Shown here: positions 1 to 11,878 of the stretch, piece by piece | Layout: every line of letters starts with the position of its first letter | Position numbering within the stretch: the stretch's first letter is position 1 | Assembly (NCBI GenBank): GCA_947489325.1 | Contig: CANLDA010000007.1 | Location: forward strand, 104,316 to 168,315 | Length of the DNA stretch: 64,000 nt | Source: an uncultured Paracoccaceae bacterium | Lineage (GTDB): Bacteria > Pseudomonadota > Alphaproteobacteria > Rhodobacterales > Rhodobacteraceae | Reading direction: 5' to 3' | Made by a program: the position numbers and the translations under genes | The notes under the pieces: generated by a model | Told to the model about the DNA's origin: nothing | What the model saw: only the letters and a program-made list of their open reading frames with translations | Databases searched by the model: none

Positions 1-1046
1 TGCTTCTCAAGTTCTTTGGCAACTTGCAGGATTGGGTTATTTTCCACACCCAGCAGTTCCAGCACTTCGTCTGCGGATTGTTTCAGAACTGTCGCACGTG
101 GGTCGGTGTTCTTGTAAACCCGGTGACCAAAGCCCATCAGGCGGAACGGATCGTCTTTATCCTTGGCGCGTGCGATGAATTCGGGAATACGATCCACCGT
201 GCCGATTTCCTTGAGCATTTCAAGGCAAGCTTGGTTCGCGCCACCATGAGAAGGCCCCCACAGACAAGCAACACCCGCCGCAATACAGGCAAATGGGTTA
301 GCGCCCGAAGACGATGCCAGACGCACAGTCGAGGTCGACGCGTTTTGTTCGTGATCCGCATGCAGCGTGAAAATACGATCCATCGCGCGGCTGAGGATCG
401 GGTTGACCTCATATTCCTCGGCAGGGACGGCGAAACACATCCGCAAGAAGTTGGACGCATAATCCAGATCATTGCGTGGATACACAAACGGCTGACCCAA
501 TGTGTATTTATAGGCCATGGATACAATTGTTGGCATCTTGGCGATCATACGAACTGATGCGACCTCGCGCTGCCATGGATCGGTGATATCAAGCGAGTCA
601 TGATAGAACGCTGACATTGCGCCAACCGCACCTGTGATAATTGCCATTGGGTGGGCATCACGACGGAAGCCACGGAACAGATACATCATCTGTTCATGCA
701 ACATGGTGTGACGGGTTACGCGATCTTCAAATTCTTCCAACTCTGCTGCGGACGGCAAATTGCCATAAAGCAGCAAGTAACAGACCTCAAGATAATGCGA
801 TTTGCCTGCCAGTTGATCGATTGGATACCCACGGTGCAGCAACTCACCTTTGATGCCATCAATATAGGTAATGGTCGAATCGCAAGATGCGGTCGAGGTA
901 AAGCCAGGATCATACGTAAACACGCCTGCCTGCGCATACAGTTTTCGGATATCAAGCACATCCGGCCCGGCAGTCGGAGAATAGATCGGCAATTCAAAGG
1001 ACTTACCATCAAATGACAGTGTCGCAGATTTCTTGGTGTCGGTCAT
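1..1046 (-). CDS. gltA: citrate synthase, C-terminus cut off by window edge
   Basis: Condenses oxaloacetate and acetyl-CoA to citrate, the entry step of the TCA cycle. Reading the minus strand from the ATG at 1046 gives an uninterrupted frame to base 1 beginning [14 protein letters not shown]. It contains type-II (hexameric) citrate synthase blocks: an N-terminal beta-sheet domain with [28 protein letters not shown], the active-site region [32 protein letters not shown] and [13 protein letters not shown]. About 348 residues are present; the family is about 430, so roughly 80 C-terminal residues lie outside the window. The gene follows gltX on the same strand, the usual Rhodobacterales order. 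A small hairpin (CCAAAA/TTTTGG near 1085-1098) lies in the 97-nt gap. Confidence 0.97.
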   Translation of the reverse strand, partial: MTDTKKSATLSFDGKSFELPIYSPTAGPDVLDIRKLYAQAGVFTYDPGFTSTASCDSTITYIDGIKGELLHRGYPIDQLAGKSHYLEVCYLLLYGNLPSAAELEEFEDRVTRHTMLHEQMMYLFRGFRRDAHPMAIITGAVGAMSAFYHDSLDITDPWQREVASVRMIAKMPTIVSMAYKYTLGQPFVYPRNDLDYASNFLRMCFAVPAEEYEVNPILSRAMDRIFTLHADHEQNASTSTVRLASSSGANPFACIAAGVACLWGPSHGGANQACLEMLKEIGTVDRIPEFIARAKDKDDPFRLMGFGHRVYKNTDPRATVLKQSADEVLELLGVENNPILQVAKELEK

Positions 1047-1143
1047 ATATATTCCCTTCCTCTCAGGTCGGCGCGCGTATCGCACCAAAATGTTTTGGCG
1101 ATAGGGCGTTAAGGTTCAGTTAACCGAAACGACCCCATGCGGT

Positions 1144-2544
1144 TTATTGCGCCGCGTCTGTTATTCGCGCGACACTTTCGTCGCGCCCCAATACCAACAT
1201 CATGTCAAACACACTGGGTGTTGCGGCCTTGCCAGCAAGAGCTGCCCGAAGTGGGCCAGCCAATTTGCCGAACTTGATCTCTTTGCTTTCCGCGAACGAG
1301 TTCATGACTGCCTCTAACGCGTCTCTGGACCAGTTAACATTTTGCAGGTGCGGCGTCAATTCATTCAGTATACCACGGGATACATCGTCAAGACTCTTGG
1401 CTGCTTTCTCCCCAGGGACAATCGGTCGATCAGTCAGAACAAACGTCGCCTTTTCAATCATTTGAATGAAAGTTTTTGCTCCTCCTTTCAAGCAATACAT
1501 AGCTGTTTCAACGCCTTGTGACTTGGCGTCATTCAGACGTGTCTGACCCGATGCAACCAGAAATTCTTGCAATTCATGCAGCAGTGCAGCGTCATCGCTA
1601 ACAGCCATGTGTTGGCCACACAGATTTTCCAGTTTCTTGGTGTCAAACCGCGCGGGCGATTTGCCGATTCCCTGCAGAGTAAACCACTCTTTTGCCTGTG
1701 CGTCGGTAAAGAACTCGTCATCACCATGTGACCAGCCAAGGCGTGCCAGATAATTGCGCATTCCCGCCGCGGGATACCCCATAGTCTGATATTCCTGCGC
1801 ACCTAATGCACCATGACGTTTGGACAGTTTTTTGCCATCCTGACCATGGATCAATGGGATATGCGCCCAAACTGGAACATCCCAACCCATAGCATTATAA
1901 ATCATCATCTGCCGCGCGGCATTGTTCAAATGATCATCGCCACGGATCACATGGGTGACGCCCATGTCATGATCATCCACCACCACAGCCAGCATATAGA
2001 CAGGCGTGCCATCACTGCGTAGCAGGATCATGTCGTCCAGTTGGTCATTGCGGATGGTCACATCGCCCTGCACCTCATCGTGGATCACGGTCACGCCATC
2101 CAGCGGTGCCTTAATGCGCACAACATAAGGTGCATCTGGATGAGAGTGTGCATCCGAATCCCGCCAGGGGCTGCGATACAGCGTGGATTTTCCTTCGGCC
2201 CGCGCCTGATCCCGGAAGGCGGCGATTTCATCTTGCGTGGCAAAGCATTTGTAGGCTTTGCCTTCCGCCAAAAGTTGCAAGGCAACGTCAGCGTGACGGC
2301 CTGCTTGTTCAAACTGGCTTACGGCCTCGCCATCATGATCCAACCCCAGCCAACCCAGCCCTTGCAGAATCGCGGCGGTCGCTTCGGGGGTAGAGCGTTC
2401 GCGGTCGGTGTCCTCGATACGCAACAGGAATTTGCCGCCACGTCCACGCGCATACAGCCAATTAAACAGCGCCGTGCGCGCGCCACCGATGTGAAGATAT
2501 CCGGTGGGTGAGGGCGCAAAGCGTGTGACGACGGTGCCAGACAT
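1144..2544 (-). CDS. gltX: glutamate--tRNA ligase
   Basis: Class I aminoacyl-tRNA synthetase that charges tRNA(Glu) with glutamate in the cytoplasm. The 466-residue protein has the HIGH-type signature near its N-terminus ([17 protein letters not shown], residues 12-28) and the KMSKS-type loop as KLSKRHGA, the usual bacterial GltX variant. Length matches the family (about 440-490). Rhodobacterales often carry two gltX genes; this is the copy next to gltA. The start chosen gives [15 protein letters not shown], which aligns with the family N-terminus. It lies divergent from comEC across an 79-bp gap that must hold both promoters. Confidence 0.96.
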   Translation of the reverse strand: MSGTVVTRFAPSPTGYLHIGGARTALFNWLYARGRGGKFLLRIEDTDRERSTPEATAAILQGLGWLGLDHDGEAVSQFEQAGRHADVALQLLAEGKAYKCFATQDEIAAFRDQARAEGKSTLYRSPWRDSDAHSHPDAPYVVRIKAPLDGVTVIHDEVQGDVTIRNDQLDDMILLRSDGTPVYMLAVVVDDHDMGVTHVIRGDDHLNNAARQMMIYNAMGWDVPVWAHIPLIHGQDGKKLSKRHGALGAQEYQTMGYPAAGMRNYLARLGWSHGDDEFFTDAQAKEWFTLQGIGKSPARFDTKKLENLCGQHMAVSDDAALLHELQEFLVASGQTRLNDAKSQGVETAMYCLKGGAKTFIQMIEKATFVLTDRPIVPGEKAAKSLDDVSRGILNELTPHLQNVNWSRDALEAVMNSFAESKEIKFGKLAGPLRAALAGKAATPSVFDMMLVLGRDESVARITDAAQ

Positions 2545-2623
2545 AGAGGTCTTAACCTTTCAGTAACCATGGAGAAGATAATCTTTCCGCCTGTCTAACC
2601 CTCACTCTCAGAGAGGACAAGGC

Positions 2624-4657
2624 TTGGGCTTGAAAGCATATACAGAGCTTTTGTTGCTACATCAAAGGGGGCACCTGTTTGCATGGGTTCCTGTGTTCCT
2701 TGGTGCGGGGATCGGGGTATATTTTTCATGGCCGACCGAGCCGGGGTTTTCCTTGCTGCTTGGTTGTGCGAGCCTTGCATTGCTGATGTTTTGGGCTGCG
2801 CGGCAGGTTGGCGCTGGGTTTGCTCCCTTGTTTTTGGCCGTCGCACTGGTAATGACCGGGATGTGTATGTCCAGTTGGCGCAGCCACCACGTCGCCGCAC
2901 CTGTGTTGAATTTTCGCTATTACGGACCCGTAGAAGGCACGGTGGTTGGCATTGATCGGTCGCAATCAGATGCGTTGCGCGTCACTTTGGCAGATGTGAT
3001 CCTGTCGCGTGTGTCCCCGTATAAAACCCCCGCACGGGTGCGTGTGTCTTTGCACGGGCGACAAATTATCACTCCAATGCCGGGTATGCGGGTGATGGTC
3101 ACGGCGCATCTGTCGCCCCCCGGTGGCCCAGTTGAACCCGGTGGGTTTGATTTTCAACGCCACGCTTGGTTTAAACGTTTGGGCGCACTGGGCTATGCGC
3201 GCACGCCCATGATGATGCTTGCGCCGCCATCGCATGGCTTTTCGGTCTTTGCAGAACGAATGCGCTTGTCCCGGGCGATCCAGTCCATATTAGCTGGAGA
3301 GGTCGGCGGCTTTGCCGCAGCTGTCACCACAGGAGATCGCAGCGGAATTTCTCAAGACACAATGGCAGCTTTGCGTGCCTCAAATCTTGCGCATTTGCTG
3401 GCTATTTCCGGGCTGCATATGGGGCTTTTGGCTGGATTCGTCTTTGCCGCGTTGCGTATCGGTTTGGCACTTATTCCAACCGCAGCGTTGCGCCTGCCAG
3501 TCAAGAAAATCGCAGCCACTGTGGCGTTGGTCGCCTCGGCTGCTTATTTGGCTTTGTCCGGAGGGAACGTGGCGACCGAACGCGCCTTTATCATGGCGGC
3601 AGTGGCCTTGGTCGCCGTGTCACTGAATCGACGCGCAATCAGTATGCGCGCAGTTGCCTTGGCCGCAATGATCGTATTGTTCATGCGGCCTGAATCCCTG
3701 TTGGGTCCGGGATTTCAAATGTCATTTGCCGCCACGGCAGCCTTGGTCGGGGTATTCGGAGTGCTGCGCAACTTTGACCATTGGCCCGGCCCAAGATGGC
3801 TGCGCCCTGTTTTGGCGGTTATTTTATCCTCGGCCGTAGCAGGGGCCGCGACAGCACCTTTTGGGGCAGCGCATTTCAATCAGATCGCGCAATATGGCCT
3901 GCTGGCCAATCTTTTGGCGGTGCCGTTGATGGGGCTTGTTGTGATCCCGGCGGCGGTTATGGCCGTGGTGTTGCTGCCCTTGGGGCTTGAAGGGATTGCC
4001 CTCTGGATCATGGGATTAGGCCTGCGGTGGATTTTGTTCGTGGCCCATTGGGTGGCCGAAATAGAAGGCAGCGCAGGGGCCATTCTGCGGCCAGATCCAA
4101 TCGTGTTACCCATCATGTCTGCCGGTTTCTTATTCCTGTTACTCTGGCAAGGGCGTCTGCGCTTGATTGGCTGCGTTCCAGTTGTGGCAGCCTTTGTCAT
4201 TTGGTCTCAAGTTCAACGCCCAGAGGTTTTGATTTCAGAAAACGGCGGCCTTGTGGGGGTGATGACCGAAAAAGGACGCGCCTTGAGCAAAACCAAGGGG
4301 CAGGGGTTTGTCGCCCGAAATTGGTTGGAAAATGATGGGGACACCGTCACCCAACCTATGGCCGCAGACCGCTGGAACGCTGAGGATTTGACATTGACCG
4401 TGCGCGACCAAGAAGACGGCAAGATTATTCACGTCGCAGGCAAACGCGCATTGTCTAATTTTTTAGGATGTGGTGATAAGGATATTGTCGTGATGTCAGT
4501 GCGTTATGACGGTGTTTTACCTTGTAAGGTGTTTGATGCACGCAGTCTGCGCACCACTGGATCTGTGGCCATCACATGGCAAGATGGACAGGCCAAAATA
4601 ACAACCGCCCGCACATATGGCGGACGGCGGTTGTGGAACAATTGGATGGATCAGTAA
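2624..4657 (+). CDS. comEC: ComEC/Rec2-family DNA-uptake channel protein
   Basis: Inner-membrane channel family that passes transforming DNA into the cytoplasm. The 677-residue protein has two N-terminal membrane segments, a DUF4131-like domain, then the Competence domain with [16 protein letters not shown] (about residues 260-275) and many hydrophobic helices to about residue 525. The C-terminal ~150 residues lack the HxHxDH metal site of full-length ComEC metallo-beta-lactamase domains, as is common for alphaproteobacterial homologues, so no nuclease activity should be assumed. The start is TTG at 2624, chosen for a GAGAGGA Shine-Dalgarno eight bases upstream. The last 7 bases overlap convergently with the end of lexA. 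Confidence 0.9.
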   Translation: MGLKAYTELLLLHQRGHLFAWVPVFLGAGIGVYFSWPTEPGFSLLLGCASLALLMFWAARQVGAGFAPLFLAVALVMTGMCMSSWRSHHVAAPVLNFRYYGPVEGTVVGIDRSQSDALRVTLADVILSRVSPYKTPARVRVSLHGRQIITPMPGMRVMVTAHLSPPGGPVEPGGFDFQRHAWFKRLGALGYARTPMMMLAPPSHGFSVFAERMRLSRAIQSILAGEVGGFAAAVTTGDRSGISQDTMAALRASNLAHLLAISGLHMGLLAGFVFAALRIGLALIPTAALRLPVKKIAATVALVASAAYLALSGGNVATERAFIMAAVALVAVSLNRRAISMRAVALAAMIVLFMRPESLLGPGFQMSFAATAALVGVFGVLRNFDHWPGPRWLRPVLAVILSSAVAGAATAPFGAAHFNQIAQYGLLANLLAVPLMGLVVIPAAVMAVVLLPLGLEGIALWIMGLGLRWILFVAHWVAEIEGSAGAILRPDPIVLPIMSAGFLFLLLWQGRLRLIGCVPVVAAFVIWSQVQRPEVLISENGGLVGVMTEKGRALSKTKGQGFVARNWLENDGDTVTQPMAADRWNAEDLTLTVRDQEDGKIIHVAGKRALSNFLGCGDKDIVVMSVRYDGVLPCKVFDARSLRTTGSVAITWQDGQAKITTARTYGGRRLWNNWMDQ

Positions 4658-5352
4658 CTGCGGATAAGCCCGACCAACTTACCCTGAACCTTTACACGAT
4701 CAGCCGGGTAAACCCGTGTTTCATAGACCGGATTGGCCGCCTCAAGCGCGATAGAGCTGCCTTGGTGATAGAATTTCTTCAATGTTGCTTCTTGGTCTTC
4801 GACCAAAGCCACAACGATGTCACCATTGTCGGCAGTGCGTGTTTCACGAATGATCACGGTATCGCCATCGTTGATGCCTGCCTCGATCATCGAGTCACCC
4901 TTAACCTCCAAGGCATAATGATGCCCCGCGGAGGAGACCATCTGACCAGGCACGGCCACATGGTGATCCACATGGCTAATCGCCTCAATTGGGACACCAG
5001 CAGCAATTTTGCCCATAACCGGCAGTTCGCGCGCATACATTTCAGGCGGAAGACTGTTTGCATGTTGCTTTTGCGAGGGGCCGTCACCATCGATCACCTT
5101 GGGTGTAAAACCTTGAGGAGCAGATGCACCGCCCATGGCGTCAGGTAATTTTACAATTTCAATGGCTCGCGCACGATGGGCCAAACGGCGGATAAATCCC
5201 CGTTCTTCCAATGCCGTGATCAAGCGATGAATGCCTGATTTAGACCGCAAATCAAGCGCATCCTTCATCTCATCAAAGCTCGGCGGGACGCCGTCGCGTT
5301 GCAAACGTCCATGAATGAAATTCAAAAGATCGAGTTGTTTTTTCGTCAACAT
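4651..5352 (-). CDS. lexA: SOS repressor LexA
   Basis: Represses the DNA-damage regulon and inactivates itself by RecA-stimulated autocleavage. The start [17 protein letters not shown] at 5352 is preferred over an in-frame ATG 20 codons upstream because it matches the family N-terminus and leaves the operator outside the gene. The N-terminal winged helix (to about residue 65) is followed by the Ala-Gly cleavage site in [11 protein letters not shown] (about residues 118-119). The Ser of KGDSMIEAG (about residue 154) and a Lys in EATLKKF (about residue 192) form the Ser-Lys dyad. Length 233 residues is typical of alphaproteobacterial LexA. A GTTC-N7-GTTC box lies 32 bases upstream, so autoregulation is expected. 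Confidence 0.97.
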   Translation of the reverse strand: MLTKKQLDLLNFIHGRLQRDGVPPSFDEMKDALDLRSKSGIHRLITALEERGFIRRLAHRARAIEIVKLPDAMGGASAPQGFTPKVIDGDGPSQKQHANSLPPEMYARELPVMGKIAAGVPIEAISHVDHHVAVPGQMVSSAGHHYALEVKGDSMIEAGINDGDTVIIRETRTADNGDIVVALVEDQEATLKKFYHQGSSIALEAANPVYETRVYPADRVKVQGKLVGLIRSY

Positions 5353-5383
5353 CGGCATCGCCTTGGTTGTTTGTCGATGCTTT

Positions 5384-5398
5384 GTTCTAACAATGTTC
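5384..5398 (-). promoter_or_regulatory. LexA (SOS) box upstream of lexA
   Basis: The plus strand reads GTTCTAACAATGTTC, that is GTTC-N7-GTTC, the direct-repeat operator known for alphaproteobacterial LexA (GAAC-N7-GAAC on the lexA strand). It lies about 32 bases upstream of the lexA ATG, where it would block the lexA promoter. Confidence 0.9.
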
Positions 5399-5439
5399 TT
5401 GTTTTGTGTCAACTTCGCTTCTGCGATACCATCAATTGG

Positions 5440-6615
5440 TCAAATTGGGATATACCGCAGAATATCCCCTGTGGTGCGTGCATCGTCATTTGGGGGCCGG
5501 ACCACAAGGGCGTTGGCCTGAGACAAAATGCCCAGCAAAGAACTGTCTTGGCGATCAAACACCGTGATTTGCCCCCCATCAATATGGGCCCGCATGTAAT
5601 GCTGGCGCGGGCCGTTTTGGGAAATGTCATGCGCCAATGTTGCAGTTTTTTCAGGGACAGAGCTGGCAGGAAGACCCAGCATAGCGCGGATCACCGGGGT
5701 TACAAAGATATGGCCGCACACCATAGCTGAAACCGGATTGCCCGGCAGGCCAATCATCATGGCCCCAGTGGCCATCCGTCCTGCCATCAAAGGTTTGCCC
5801 GGGCGCATCGCAATTTTGTAAAAGCTGCGGTCCATGCCAAGGTCAGCTGCCACATCGCCCACAAGATCATGATCGCCAACCGAGGCCCCACCAATGGTGA
5901 TCACAAGATCGACGTCATCAGCCAACCCAAATGCGGTAACAAGAGAGGCTTTGGTATCGCGCGCAATCGGTAAAAGTCGCGCTTCGGCCCCCAAATCACG
6001 CAGCATCGCTTGCAGGCCAAAGCTGTTAGAGGCAATGATTTGATCCGGTCCTGGCGTTTCGCCCGGCATAACGAGTTCATCCCCCGTCGCCATAATGGCC
6101 ACGACAGGACGGCGGGTGACGGGCACTGTGGCGATGTTCATGGCTGCCATCAGCGCAATATCAGCAGAACGCAGAACGCGTGGCGCCTGTATCATGTCAC
6201 CTTTGGCAAAATCTCCGGCGGCGGGACGGATATGAAACCCTTGATCAAGATTGTCACGCAGGGTGATCTGATCACCCATGCGGTTCACATCTTCCTGAAT
6301 GACCACACGTGTCGCCCCCGCAGGCAAAGGCGCGCCGGTAAATATACGGACGGCCTGACCGGCGTTTACTTGGCCGTCATAGGCATGACCCGCCGCAGCC
6401 TCACCAACAACCGAAAATTCGGCACCCGGAGCAACCTCTTCGGCAATCATGGCATAGCCATCCATGGCCGAGGCCGCAAAAGGTGGTTGATCGCGATTGG
6501 CCATCACAGGTTCGGCCAGCACACGCCCATTGGCCTGTGCCAATGGAACATGTTCGACAGGTAAGGTGGATGTCAGTGAAAACAGATGGTCTAGTGCCTC
6601 AGAAACGGATATCAT
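5440..6615 (-). CDS. moeA: molybdopterin molybdenumtransferase
   Basis: Inserts molybdate into adenylylated molybdopterin, the last step of molybdenum cofactor synthesis. The 391-residue length fits MoeA. The N-terminal region has [14 protein letters not shown], the central MoCF-binding domain has [12 protein letters not shown] and [13 protein letters not shown], and the C-terminal part has [13 protein letters not shown]. It is the last gene of the trpG-trpD-ung-trpC-moaC-moeA run; its ATG overlaps the moaC stop by 4 bases, indicating translational coupling. lexA lies 87 bases further downstream on the same strand with its own operator. Confidence 0.96.
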   Translation of the reverse strand: MISVSEALDHLFSLTSTLPVEHVPLAQANGRVLAEPVMANRDQPPFAASAMDGYAMIAEEVAPGAEFSVVGEAAAGHAYDGQVNAGQAVRIFTGAPLPAGATRVVIQEDVNRMGDQITLRDNLDQGFHIRPAAGDFAKGDMIQAPRVLRSADIALMAAMNIATVPVTRRPVVAIMATGDELVMPGETPGPDQIIASNSFGLQAMLRDLGAEARLLPIARDTKASLVTAFGLADDVDLVITIGGASVGDHDLVGDVAADLGMDRSFYKIAMRPGKPLMAGRMATGAMMIGLPGNPVSAMVCGHIFVTPVIRAMLGLPASSVPEKTATLAHDISQNGPRQHYMRAHIDGGQITVFDRQDSSLLGILSQANALVVRPPNDDARTTGDILRYIPI

Positions 6616-7097
6616 GATGCCTCGTAACGCCCTGATTTTCCACCGTCTTTCAGGGTTACGCGGATACCACCAATTTCCATGGCCTTATCCACGGCTTTTG
6701 ACATGTCATAAACCGTAAGGGCGGCGATGTTGACGGCTGTCAGGGCTTCCATCTCTACGCCGGTTTGGCCGGTGGTTTTGACGGTGGCCATGATGCGTAT
6801 TCCTGGCAAGGTGGCGTCAGGCGTCAAGTCTACGGAAACTTTGGTGATGGGGAGAGGGTGGCACAAAGGAATGAGGGTGGAGCATTGTTTTGCTCCCATA
6901 ATTCCCGCAAGCCTCGCCACACCCAGAACGTCACCTTTCTTGGCGCGTCCTTCATTAATGATATCAAATGTTTCACGCGCCATCTTAATGTAACCTTCGG
7001 CAGTGGCCACACGTGATGTCACAGCCTTATCGGATACGTCCACCATATGGGCATCGCCCTTGGCATCAAAATGGGTAAGACCATTGTCAGAGGGCAT
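6612..7097 (-). CDS. moaC: cyclic pyranopterin monophosphate synthase
   Basis: Converts 3',8-cyclo-7,8-dihydro-GTP to cyclic pyranopterin monophosphate in molybdenum cofactor synthesis. The 161-residue protein carries the MoaC blocks [31 protein letters not shown], and [20 protein letters not shown], with the catalytic Lys region [11 protein letters not shown] at the C-terminus. It begins immediately after the trpC stop with no spacing and overlaps moeA by 4 bases, so it belongs to the trp/moa transcript. Confidence 0.96.
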   Translation of the reverse strand: MPSDNGLTHFDAKGDAHMVDVSDKAVTSRVATAEGYIKMARETFDIINEGRAKKGDVLGVARLAGIMGAKQCSTLIPLCHPLPITKVSVDLTPDATLPGIRIMATVKTTGQTGVEMEALTAVNIAALTVYDMSKAVDKAMEIGGIRVTLKDGGKSGRYEAS

Positions 7098-7913
7098 TTA
7101 AAACCCTCCGGGCATGGTCAACGGATTGGCCAGCAGATCACGTGTGGCACGGACCACATCCTCTTGACGCATCAGGCTTTCGCCAATCAGGAAGGTACGT
7201 GCGCCGTAACGGGCCATATCAGCAAGATCAGCAGGCGTGCTCAACCCGCTTTCGCAAACAATCTGACGATCAGCGGGCACCAGTTTGGACAGATTTCGGG
7301 TGGTATCCAGCGTGGTTTCAAAAGTCTTGAGGTTGCGGTTGTTGATCCCCATCAATGGTGATTTCAATGCGCAGGCACGTTCCAATTCTTCGGCGTCATG
7401 CACCTCGAGCAACACATCCATGCCCCAGCCAAAGGCCGCATCTTCCAATTCTTGTGCTTGTGTATCGCTGACGCTGGCCAGAATGATCAAAATGCAGTCT
7501 GCGCCCAGCGCACGGGCTTCGGCCACCTGATAGGTGTCATACATGAAATCTTTGCGCAGGGCGGGTAGGGATGTCGCCTCGCGGGCTTGAACCAGAAATT
7601 CCTTGGCACCTTGAAAACTTGGCGTGTCTGTCAGCACCGACAAACATGTCGCGCCACCGTCTTCATAGGCTTTGGCCAAGGCGGGTGGGTTGAAATCCTC
7701 ACGGATCAACCCTTTGGAAGGACTTGCTTTTTTAACCTCTGCGATTAAGCCATATCCGCTGCGAACCGCGCCTTGCAGGGCATTGGCAAAACCGCGTGTC
7801 GGGCTTGCGGCGCGGGCTTCGGCCTCTACCTCGGAAAGGGGTTTGGCGGCCTTGTCGGCGGCCACTTCTTCGAGTTTATAGGCCTTGATCTTATCCAGAA
7901 CGGTCAGCGTCAT
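7098..7913 (-). CDS. trpC: indole-3-glycerol phosphate synthase
   Basis: Closes the indole ring of tryptophan from carboxyphenylamino-deoxyribulose phosphate. A 271-residue TIM-barrel enzyme with [12 protein letters not shown] (catalytic Lys), [39 protein letters not shown] and [12 protein letters not shown], all canonical TrpC blocks. Monofunctional, with no TrpF fusion. The gene overlaps the upstream ung stop by 4 bases, placing a DNA-repair gene inside the tryptophan operon. Confidence 0.96.
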   Translation of the reverse strand: MTLTVLDKIKAYKLEEVAADKAAKPLSEVEAEARAASPTRGFANALQGAVRSGYGLIAEVKKASPSKGLIREDFNPPALAKAYEDGGATCLSVLTDTPSFQGAKEFLVQAREATSLPALRKDFMYDTYQVAEARALGADCILIILASVSDTQAQELEDAAFGWGMDVLLEVHDAEELERACALKSPLMGINNRNLKTFETTLDTTRNLSKLVPADRQIVCESGLSTPADLADMARYGARTFLIGESLMRQEDVVRATRDLLANPLTMPGGF

Positions 7914-8560
7914 GATGCAGTCCAGTTAATTTGAGGCTGGCCTTGGGCGGTCAACCAGTCATTGATACGCGAAAACGGGCGCGATCCGAAAAAGCCACGG
8001 CGCGCCGACAGCGGTGAAGGATGGGCGGTTTTCAAGATCAGATGATCGCCCGGTTTGATATAAGGTTCAAGGGCCTGCGCCTGTTTGCCCCATAACACAT
8101 ATGCGGTGGGGCGATGCGAGGTTTCAGCCAGTACTTGATGCGCCAAGGCTTGCCAGCCCAGCGCCTTGTGGCCGTTTGCTTCCCCGGCGGGGACCGACAA
8201 CACGGTGTTGAGCAGCAAAACACCCTGACGCGCCCATGGGCGCAGATCACCTGTCAAAGGGGCTTGGCCGATATCCTCAATCATTTCCTTAAAGATATTA
8301 TTGAGGCTGCGCGGTAAGGCCACATCGGGTTCCACCGAAAAGGACAGCCCATGGGCATGGCCCGGCGTGGGGTAGGGGTCTTGCCCCATGATAACCACAC
8401 GTGTGTTAGCGGGGGCGCAAAATTCCAGCGCGGCAAAACGTTGGTCGGCGGGCGGCAGAATGTCACGCGTATCATCCGCCAAAGCGGCCTGAATACCCGA
8501 ATAGGTCTCAGCAAAGAATGGCAGATGTGCCCAATGTTCGGGCACAGCAAGTTCGCTCAT
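7910..8560 (-). CDS. ung: uracil-DNA glycosylase, family 1
   Basis: Removes uracil from DNA to start base-excision repair. The water-activating motif [16 protein letters not shown] (Asp at about residue 61) and the DNA-intercalating loop [17 protein letters not shown] near the C-terminus are both intact, which defines family-1 UNG. Length 216 residues is typical. It sits between trpD and trpC with 4-base overlaps on each side, so it is translationally coupled to tryptophan genes. Confidence 0.94.
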   Translation of the reverse strand: MSELAVPEHWAHLPFFAETYSGIQAALADDTRDILPPADQRFAALEFCAPANTRVVIMGQDPYPTPGHAHGLSFSVEPDVALPRSLNNIFKEMIEDIGQAPLTGDLRPWARQGVLLLNTVLSVPAGEANGHKALGWQALAHQVLAETSHRPTAYVLWGKQAQALEPYIKPGDHLILKTAHPSPLSARRGFFGSRPFSRINDWLTAQGQPQINWTAS

Positions 8561-9582
8561 GCAGTGGCCTCGGATGTGATGCGCGCCAGTGCCTCAACTT
8601 TGGTCTTGGCCGCCCCTGAATCGATGCTTTCGCGTGCTTTTTCAACGCCTTCGCGCAAATCGCTTGCAGCATCTGCCACCACCAATGCCGCCGCCGCATT
8701 CAACAATGTGGCATCGCGATAGGCTCCTTTGGCGCCATCCAACAACGCACGAAACGCATTGGCGTTGTCTTCTGGCGTGCCACCAACAATGTCTGCGAAA
8801 GGATGTACCGGCAGGCCTGCGTCTTCGGGGTGCAGTTCCACATCTTTGACGATACCATCCAGTTCCAGCGCCGACACCCAGCTGATACCTGTAATCGTCA
8901 ACTCATCTGTTCCATCAGAGCCATGCACCAGCCACGCACGCTCACTGCCCAAACGACCAAGCGTTTCAGCCATGGGGCGGATCAGATCACGCGAAAATGC
9001 GCCTGTCAGTTGACGTTTGGCACCTGCCGGATTGGTCAGCGGTCCAAGAATATTGAAAATCGTGCGGCACCCCAATTCGGTGCGGGTTGGCATCACATGC
9101 GCAATGGCTGGATGATGCATCGGCGCCATCATGAACGCGATACCGCATTCAGCAAGCGCCTTTTCAACCACATCAGGGCCAACCATCACGTTGATACCCA
9201 TTTGCGACTGAACATCCGCGGTGCCGGATTTGGAACTAAGATTGCGGTTGCCGTGTTTTGCCACAGGCACGCCGGCCCCCGCCACAACAAAGGCTGTCGC
9301 TGTGGAAATATTCAGCGTGTGTTTGCCATCACCGCCGGTTCCTACGATGTCCATCGCGCCTTTAGGTGCCTTCACCGCATTACATTTTGCGCGCATCACA
9401 GCGGCTGCAGCGGCGTATTCATCCACAGTTTCACCACGCGTACGCAGCGCCATCAGTAAGCCACCGATCTGACTGGGGGTTGCTTCTCCCTCAAACAGGA
9501 TTTCAAAAGCGGCTTCGGCCTGCTGAGGTGTCAGCGGTCCATTGGCAGCGGCATCAATCAGCGGCTTGATGGCGTCGCTCAT
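8557..9582 (-). CDS. trpD: anthranilate phosphoribosyltransferase
   Basis: Transfers phosphoribose to anthranilate, the second step of tryptophan synthesis. The 341-residue protein has the PRPP-binding [17 protein letters not shown], the glycine-rich region [16 protein letters not shown], and [19 protein letters not shown], all diagnostic of TrpD. Start and stop overlap trpG and ung by 4 bases each. Confidence 0.97.
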   Translation of the reverse strand: MSDAIKPLIDAAANGPLTPQQAEAAFEILFEGEATPSQIGGLLMALRTRGETVDEYAAAAAVMRAKCNAVKAPKGAMDIVGTGGDGKHTLNISTATAFVVAGAGVPVAKHGNRNLSSKSGTADVQSQMGINVMVGPDVVEKALAECGIAFMMAPMHHPAIAHVMPTRTELGCRTIFNILGPLTNPAGAKRQLTGAFSRDLIRPMAETLGRLGSERAWLVHGSDGTDELTITGISWVSALELDGIVKDVELHPEDAGLPVHPFADIVGGTPEDNANAFRALLDGAKGAYRDATLLNAAAALVVADAASDLREGVEKARESIDSGAAKTKVEALARITSEATA

Positions 9583-10172
9583 GCGGCATCCTTTCGCGGG
9601 GCGTTCATCACGTTCAGGAAATTTTGCAACATGGCGTGCCCGTGTTGGGACGCAATAGATTCCGGATGAAACTGCACGCCGTGGATCGGCAATTCTTTGT
9701 GTTGCAGCCCCATAATGGTGCCATCTTCAAGCTCTGCTGTGATCTCAAGACATTCAGGCAGGGTTTCGCGCTCCACAATCAGGGAATGATACCGTGTTGC
9801 TTCAAACGGGGTGGGCAGGCCTTCAAACAGACCTTTGTTGGTGTGGTGCATTATGCCCATCTTACCATGCACGATTTCATGGCACCGAACGACAGTACCG
9901 CCAAAATTTTGCCCAATGGTCTGATGCCCCAGACAGACACCCAAAAGCGGTGTTTTGGTTTCAGCGGCGGCTTGGGTCATGGCAAGGCAGATACCGGCCT
10001 GATCAGGATCACACGGTCCAGGACTGAGAAGAATCCCTTCAGGATTCATCGCCATCGCCTCTTGGACATTCAGCGCATCATTGCGTTTCACCACCACATC
10101 CGCACCCAGTTCACCCAAATAGTGCACAAGGTTGTATGTGAAACTGTCGTAGTTATCTATCAGCAGCAACAT
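9579..10172 (-). CDS. trpG: anthranilate synthase glutamine amidotransferase component
   Basis: Supplies ammonia from glutamine to TrpE for anthranilate formation; could also serve p-aminobenzoate synthesis as PabA. The start at 10172 gives [16 protein letters not shown], the classic family N-terminus; an in-frame ATG 49 codons further upstream would add unrelated residues that overlap the divergent deacetylase gene. The nucleophile Cys (about residue 80) is in [16 protein letters not shown], with the His/Glu pair in [10 protein letters not shown]. No trpE is visible in the window; in relatives it usually lies upstream. Confidence 0.95.
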   Translation of the reverse strand: MLLLIDNYDSFTYNLVHYLGELGADVVVKRNDALNVQEAMAMNPEGILLSPGPCDPDQAGICLAMTQAAAETKTPLLGVCLGHQTIGQNFGGTVVRCHEIVHGKMGIMHHTNKGLFEGLPTPFEATRYHSLIVERETLPECLEITAELEDGTIMGLQHKELPIHGVQFHPESIASQHGHAMLQNFLNVMNAPRKDAA

Positions 10173-10317
10173 CTTGCAGTTCTTTTCCCAAAATCGGAGA
10201 ACAGGGTAGAGACCCCATGTCCAGTCGCGGTATACATGTTCAGGCTTGGCGCAAAGGGTCAAGGGGGGCAAACCAAGGTTTGCCGCGAAAACAGGGGCCA
10301 ATTTGAGGGCAGACAGC

Positions 10318-11787
10318 ATGGTGCGTGGATTTTTAGGTGGGATTTTCTGGGGTGGGCTTGCCTCGGTGGTGGCGATAGGGGTTGCATCTCAGATGGCGCC
10401 ATTGCCTGCTGTGATTAAGCCGCAGACAGAAACAGGCCAGACACAGACCCAAGTTCAAGATCCCGCAAGTGGGCAAACCGTTCAGGGTGGTTCACAAGCA
10501 GATCAAGCCGTTGATACTGCCAGCGCGTCTGATGCGCCATCGGGTGATGATGTGGATACGGCCGTCCTTGCCGATACTGATTCTGCCCCAGTGCCAGCTA
10601 CGGCAGATGTTCAGAATGGCCTGCAAGCCCCCGATGAAGGTGGCGAGGACGTGACCGTTAGCAGCACAGGCGATACACCGCCTGTCACCGGGCAAATAAC
10701 AATCCCAGTTGCGCCAGAAGGTGACGCACCTGATGTGCCGCAAGTCCAAGAAGAGCTTTCCATCGCCACAGTTCCTGCACAGCCCGTGGCCCCAGAAATT
10801 GAAGATGATGGGCTGACGACAGGTAACACCGATACTGGAAACACCGATCCTACCAACGCAGAAGTGGGCAGCACAGAAGACTTCGTCACCTTTGAAACAC
10901 CCGTCACTGAAGAGATTGTTACAGGTGAAACACCTGAACTTGTGCCCGAAACACAAGAAGACGAGGTTTCATTACTGCAACCAATTGGCACTTTGATTGA
11001 GGAAGATACGGGGTTCATCTCAAAGCGGTTGCCGTCGATTACGGATGACAGCACTGAAACCACACAGGTTGATCCCGAAGATGTGCCAGATCTTCCAACT
11101 CAAGATGTTGCGCCGATTACGGCCTTTGCTGCGGATTTCATCAATCCAGACAACAAACCCCTGATGTCCATCGTGCTGATTGATGATCCGCAACAAGCCA
11201 TTGGCCCGGATGCATTGGCGAGTTTTCCCTATCCGATCACCTATGCCATCGACACGCTCAGCCCAAATGCAGCAGAGCGGATGCGCCTATTTCGGGATCG
11301 CGGTTTGGAAGTGATGGCCATGCTGGATTTGCCACAAGGGGCCGCTGCCAGCGATGTCGAGGTCGCCTTGGCGGCCCATCTTGCTGCGTTGCCAGAATCG
11401 GTGGCCGTGCTGGAAGGTCTGGGCGATGGTTTGCAAAGCAGCCGCGAGATATCTGATCAAGTCACAGGTATCCTGTTGCAAACCGGCCATGGATTGGTGC
11501 TGTTCCCAAAAGGGTTGAACACGGCGCAAAAACTCGCCAGCCGCGAAGGTGTGCCAGCCGCCAGCGTATTCCGCGATTTTGATGGCAAAGGCCAGAACGC
11601 CGGCGCAATTCGTCGTTTTTTGGATCAGGCCGCATTTAAATCAGGTCAAGTTGGCAGCGTTGTCATGGTGGGTCGGTTGCGTGCAGAAACTGTTTCGGCC
11701 CTATTGCTCTGGGGTTTGCAAGACCGCGCCAGCACTGTGGCTCTGTCCCCGATCTCTGCGGTGCTGACACAAAACGCAGATCAGTAA
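10318..11787 (+). CDS. divergent polysaccharide deacetylase family protein
   Basis: Periplasmic or envelope-associated protein of the YibQ-like divergent polysaccharide deacetylase family; substrate unknown. The start at 10318 ([18 protein letters not shown]) places one N-terminal membrane anchor at residues 4-24. Residues about 30-270 are a low-complexity acidic Thr/Asp/Pro-rich linker with no fold expected. The C-terminal ~200 residues carry the family core: [60 protein letters not shown] and [12 protein letters not shown]. It is divergent from trpG with a short shared promoter region and ends at a strong terminator. Confidence 0.82.
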   Translation: MVRGFLGGIFWGGLASVVAIGVASQMAPLPAVIKPQTETGQTQTQVQDPASGQTVQGGSQADQAVDTASASDAPSGDDVDTAVLADTDSAPVPATADVQNGLQAPDEGGEDVTVSSTGDTPPVTGQITIPVAPEGDAPDVPQVQEELSIATVPAQPVAPEIEDDGLTTGNTDTGNTDPTNAEVGSTEDFVTFETPVTEEIVTGETPELVPETQEDEVSLLQPIGTLIEEDTGFISKRLPSITDDSTETTQVDPEDVPDLPTQDVAPITAFAADFINPDNKPLMSIVLIDDPQQAIGPDALASFPYPITYAIDTLSPNAAERMRLFRDRGLEVMAMLDLPQGAAASDVEVALAAHLAALPESVAVLEGLGDGLQSSREISDQVTGILLQTGHGLVLFPKGLNTAQKLASREGVPAASVFRDFDGKGQNAGAIRRFLDQAAFKSGQVGSVVMVGRLRAETVSALLLWGLQDRASTVALSPISAVLTQNADQ

Positions 11788-11802
11788 CCGATCCCTAAAA
11801 CA

Positions 11803-11843
11803 AAAAAGACGAGGCTGCCATGTCCAGTGGGCCTCGTCTTTTT
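11803..11843. terminator. bidirectional intrinsic terminator
   Basis: A perfect 13-bp inverted repeat, AAAAAGACGAGGC (11803-11815) and GCCTCGTCTTTTT (11831-11843), with a 15-nt loop. The arms start and end in A/T runs, so it can terminate both the deacetylase gene on the plus strand and the convergent PAS_5 gene on the minus strand. Confidence 0.9.
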
Positions 11844-11878
11844 CATGTCAGATAAGGCCCCAGCCTTATCAGCACGTT

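Noticed and set aside
1080..1101. Small stem-loop (CCAAAA/TTTTGG) between gltX and gltA
   Set aside because: Could be a weak terminator or chance; no T tract beyond the arm and no independent support.
9624..10418. 264-codon plus-strand reading frame across trpG
   Set aside because: It is the antisense shadow of trpG, has no Shine-Dalgarno or recognisable motif, and trpG is unmistakable.
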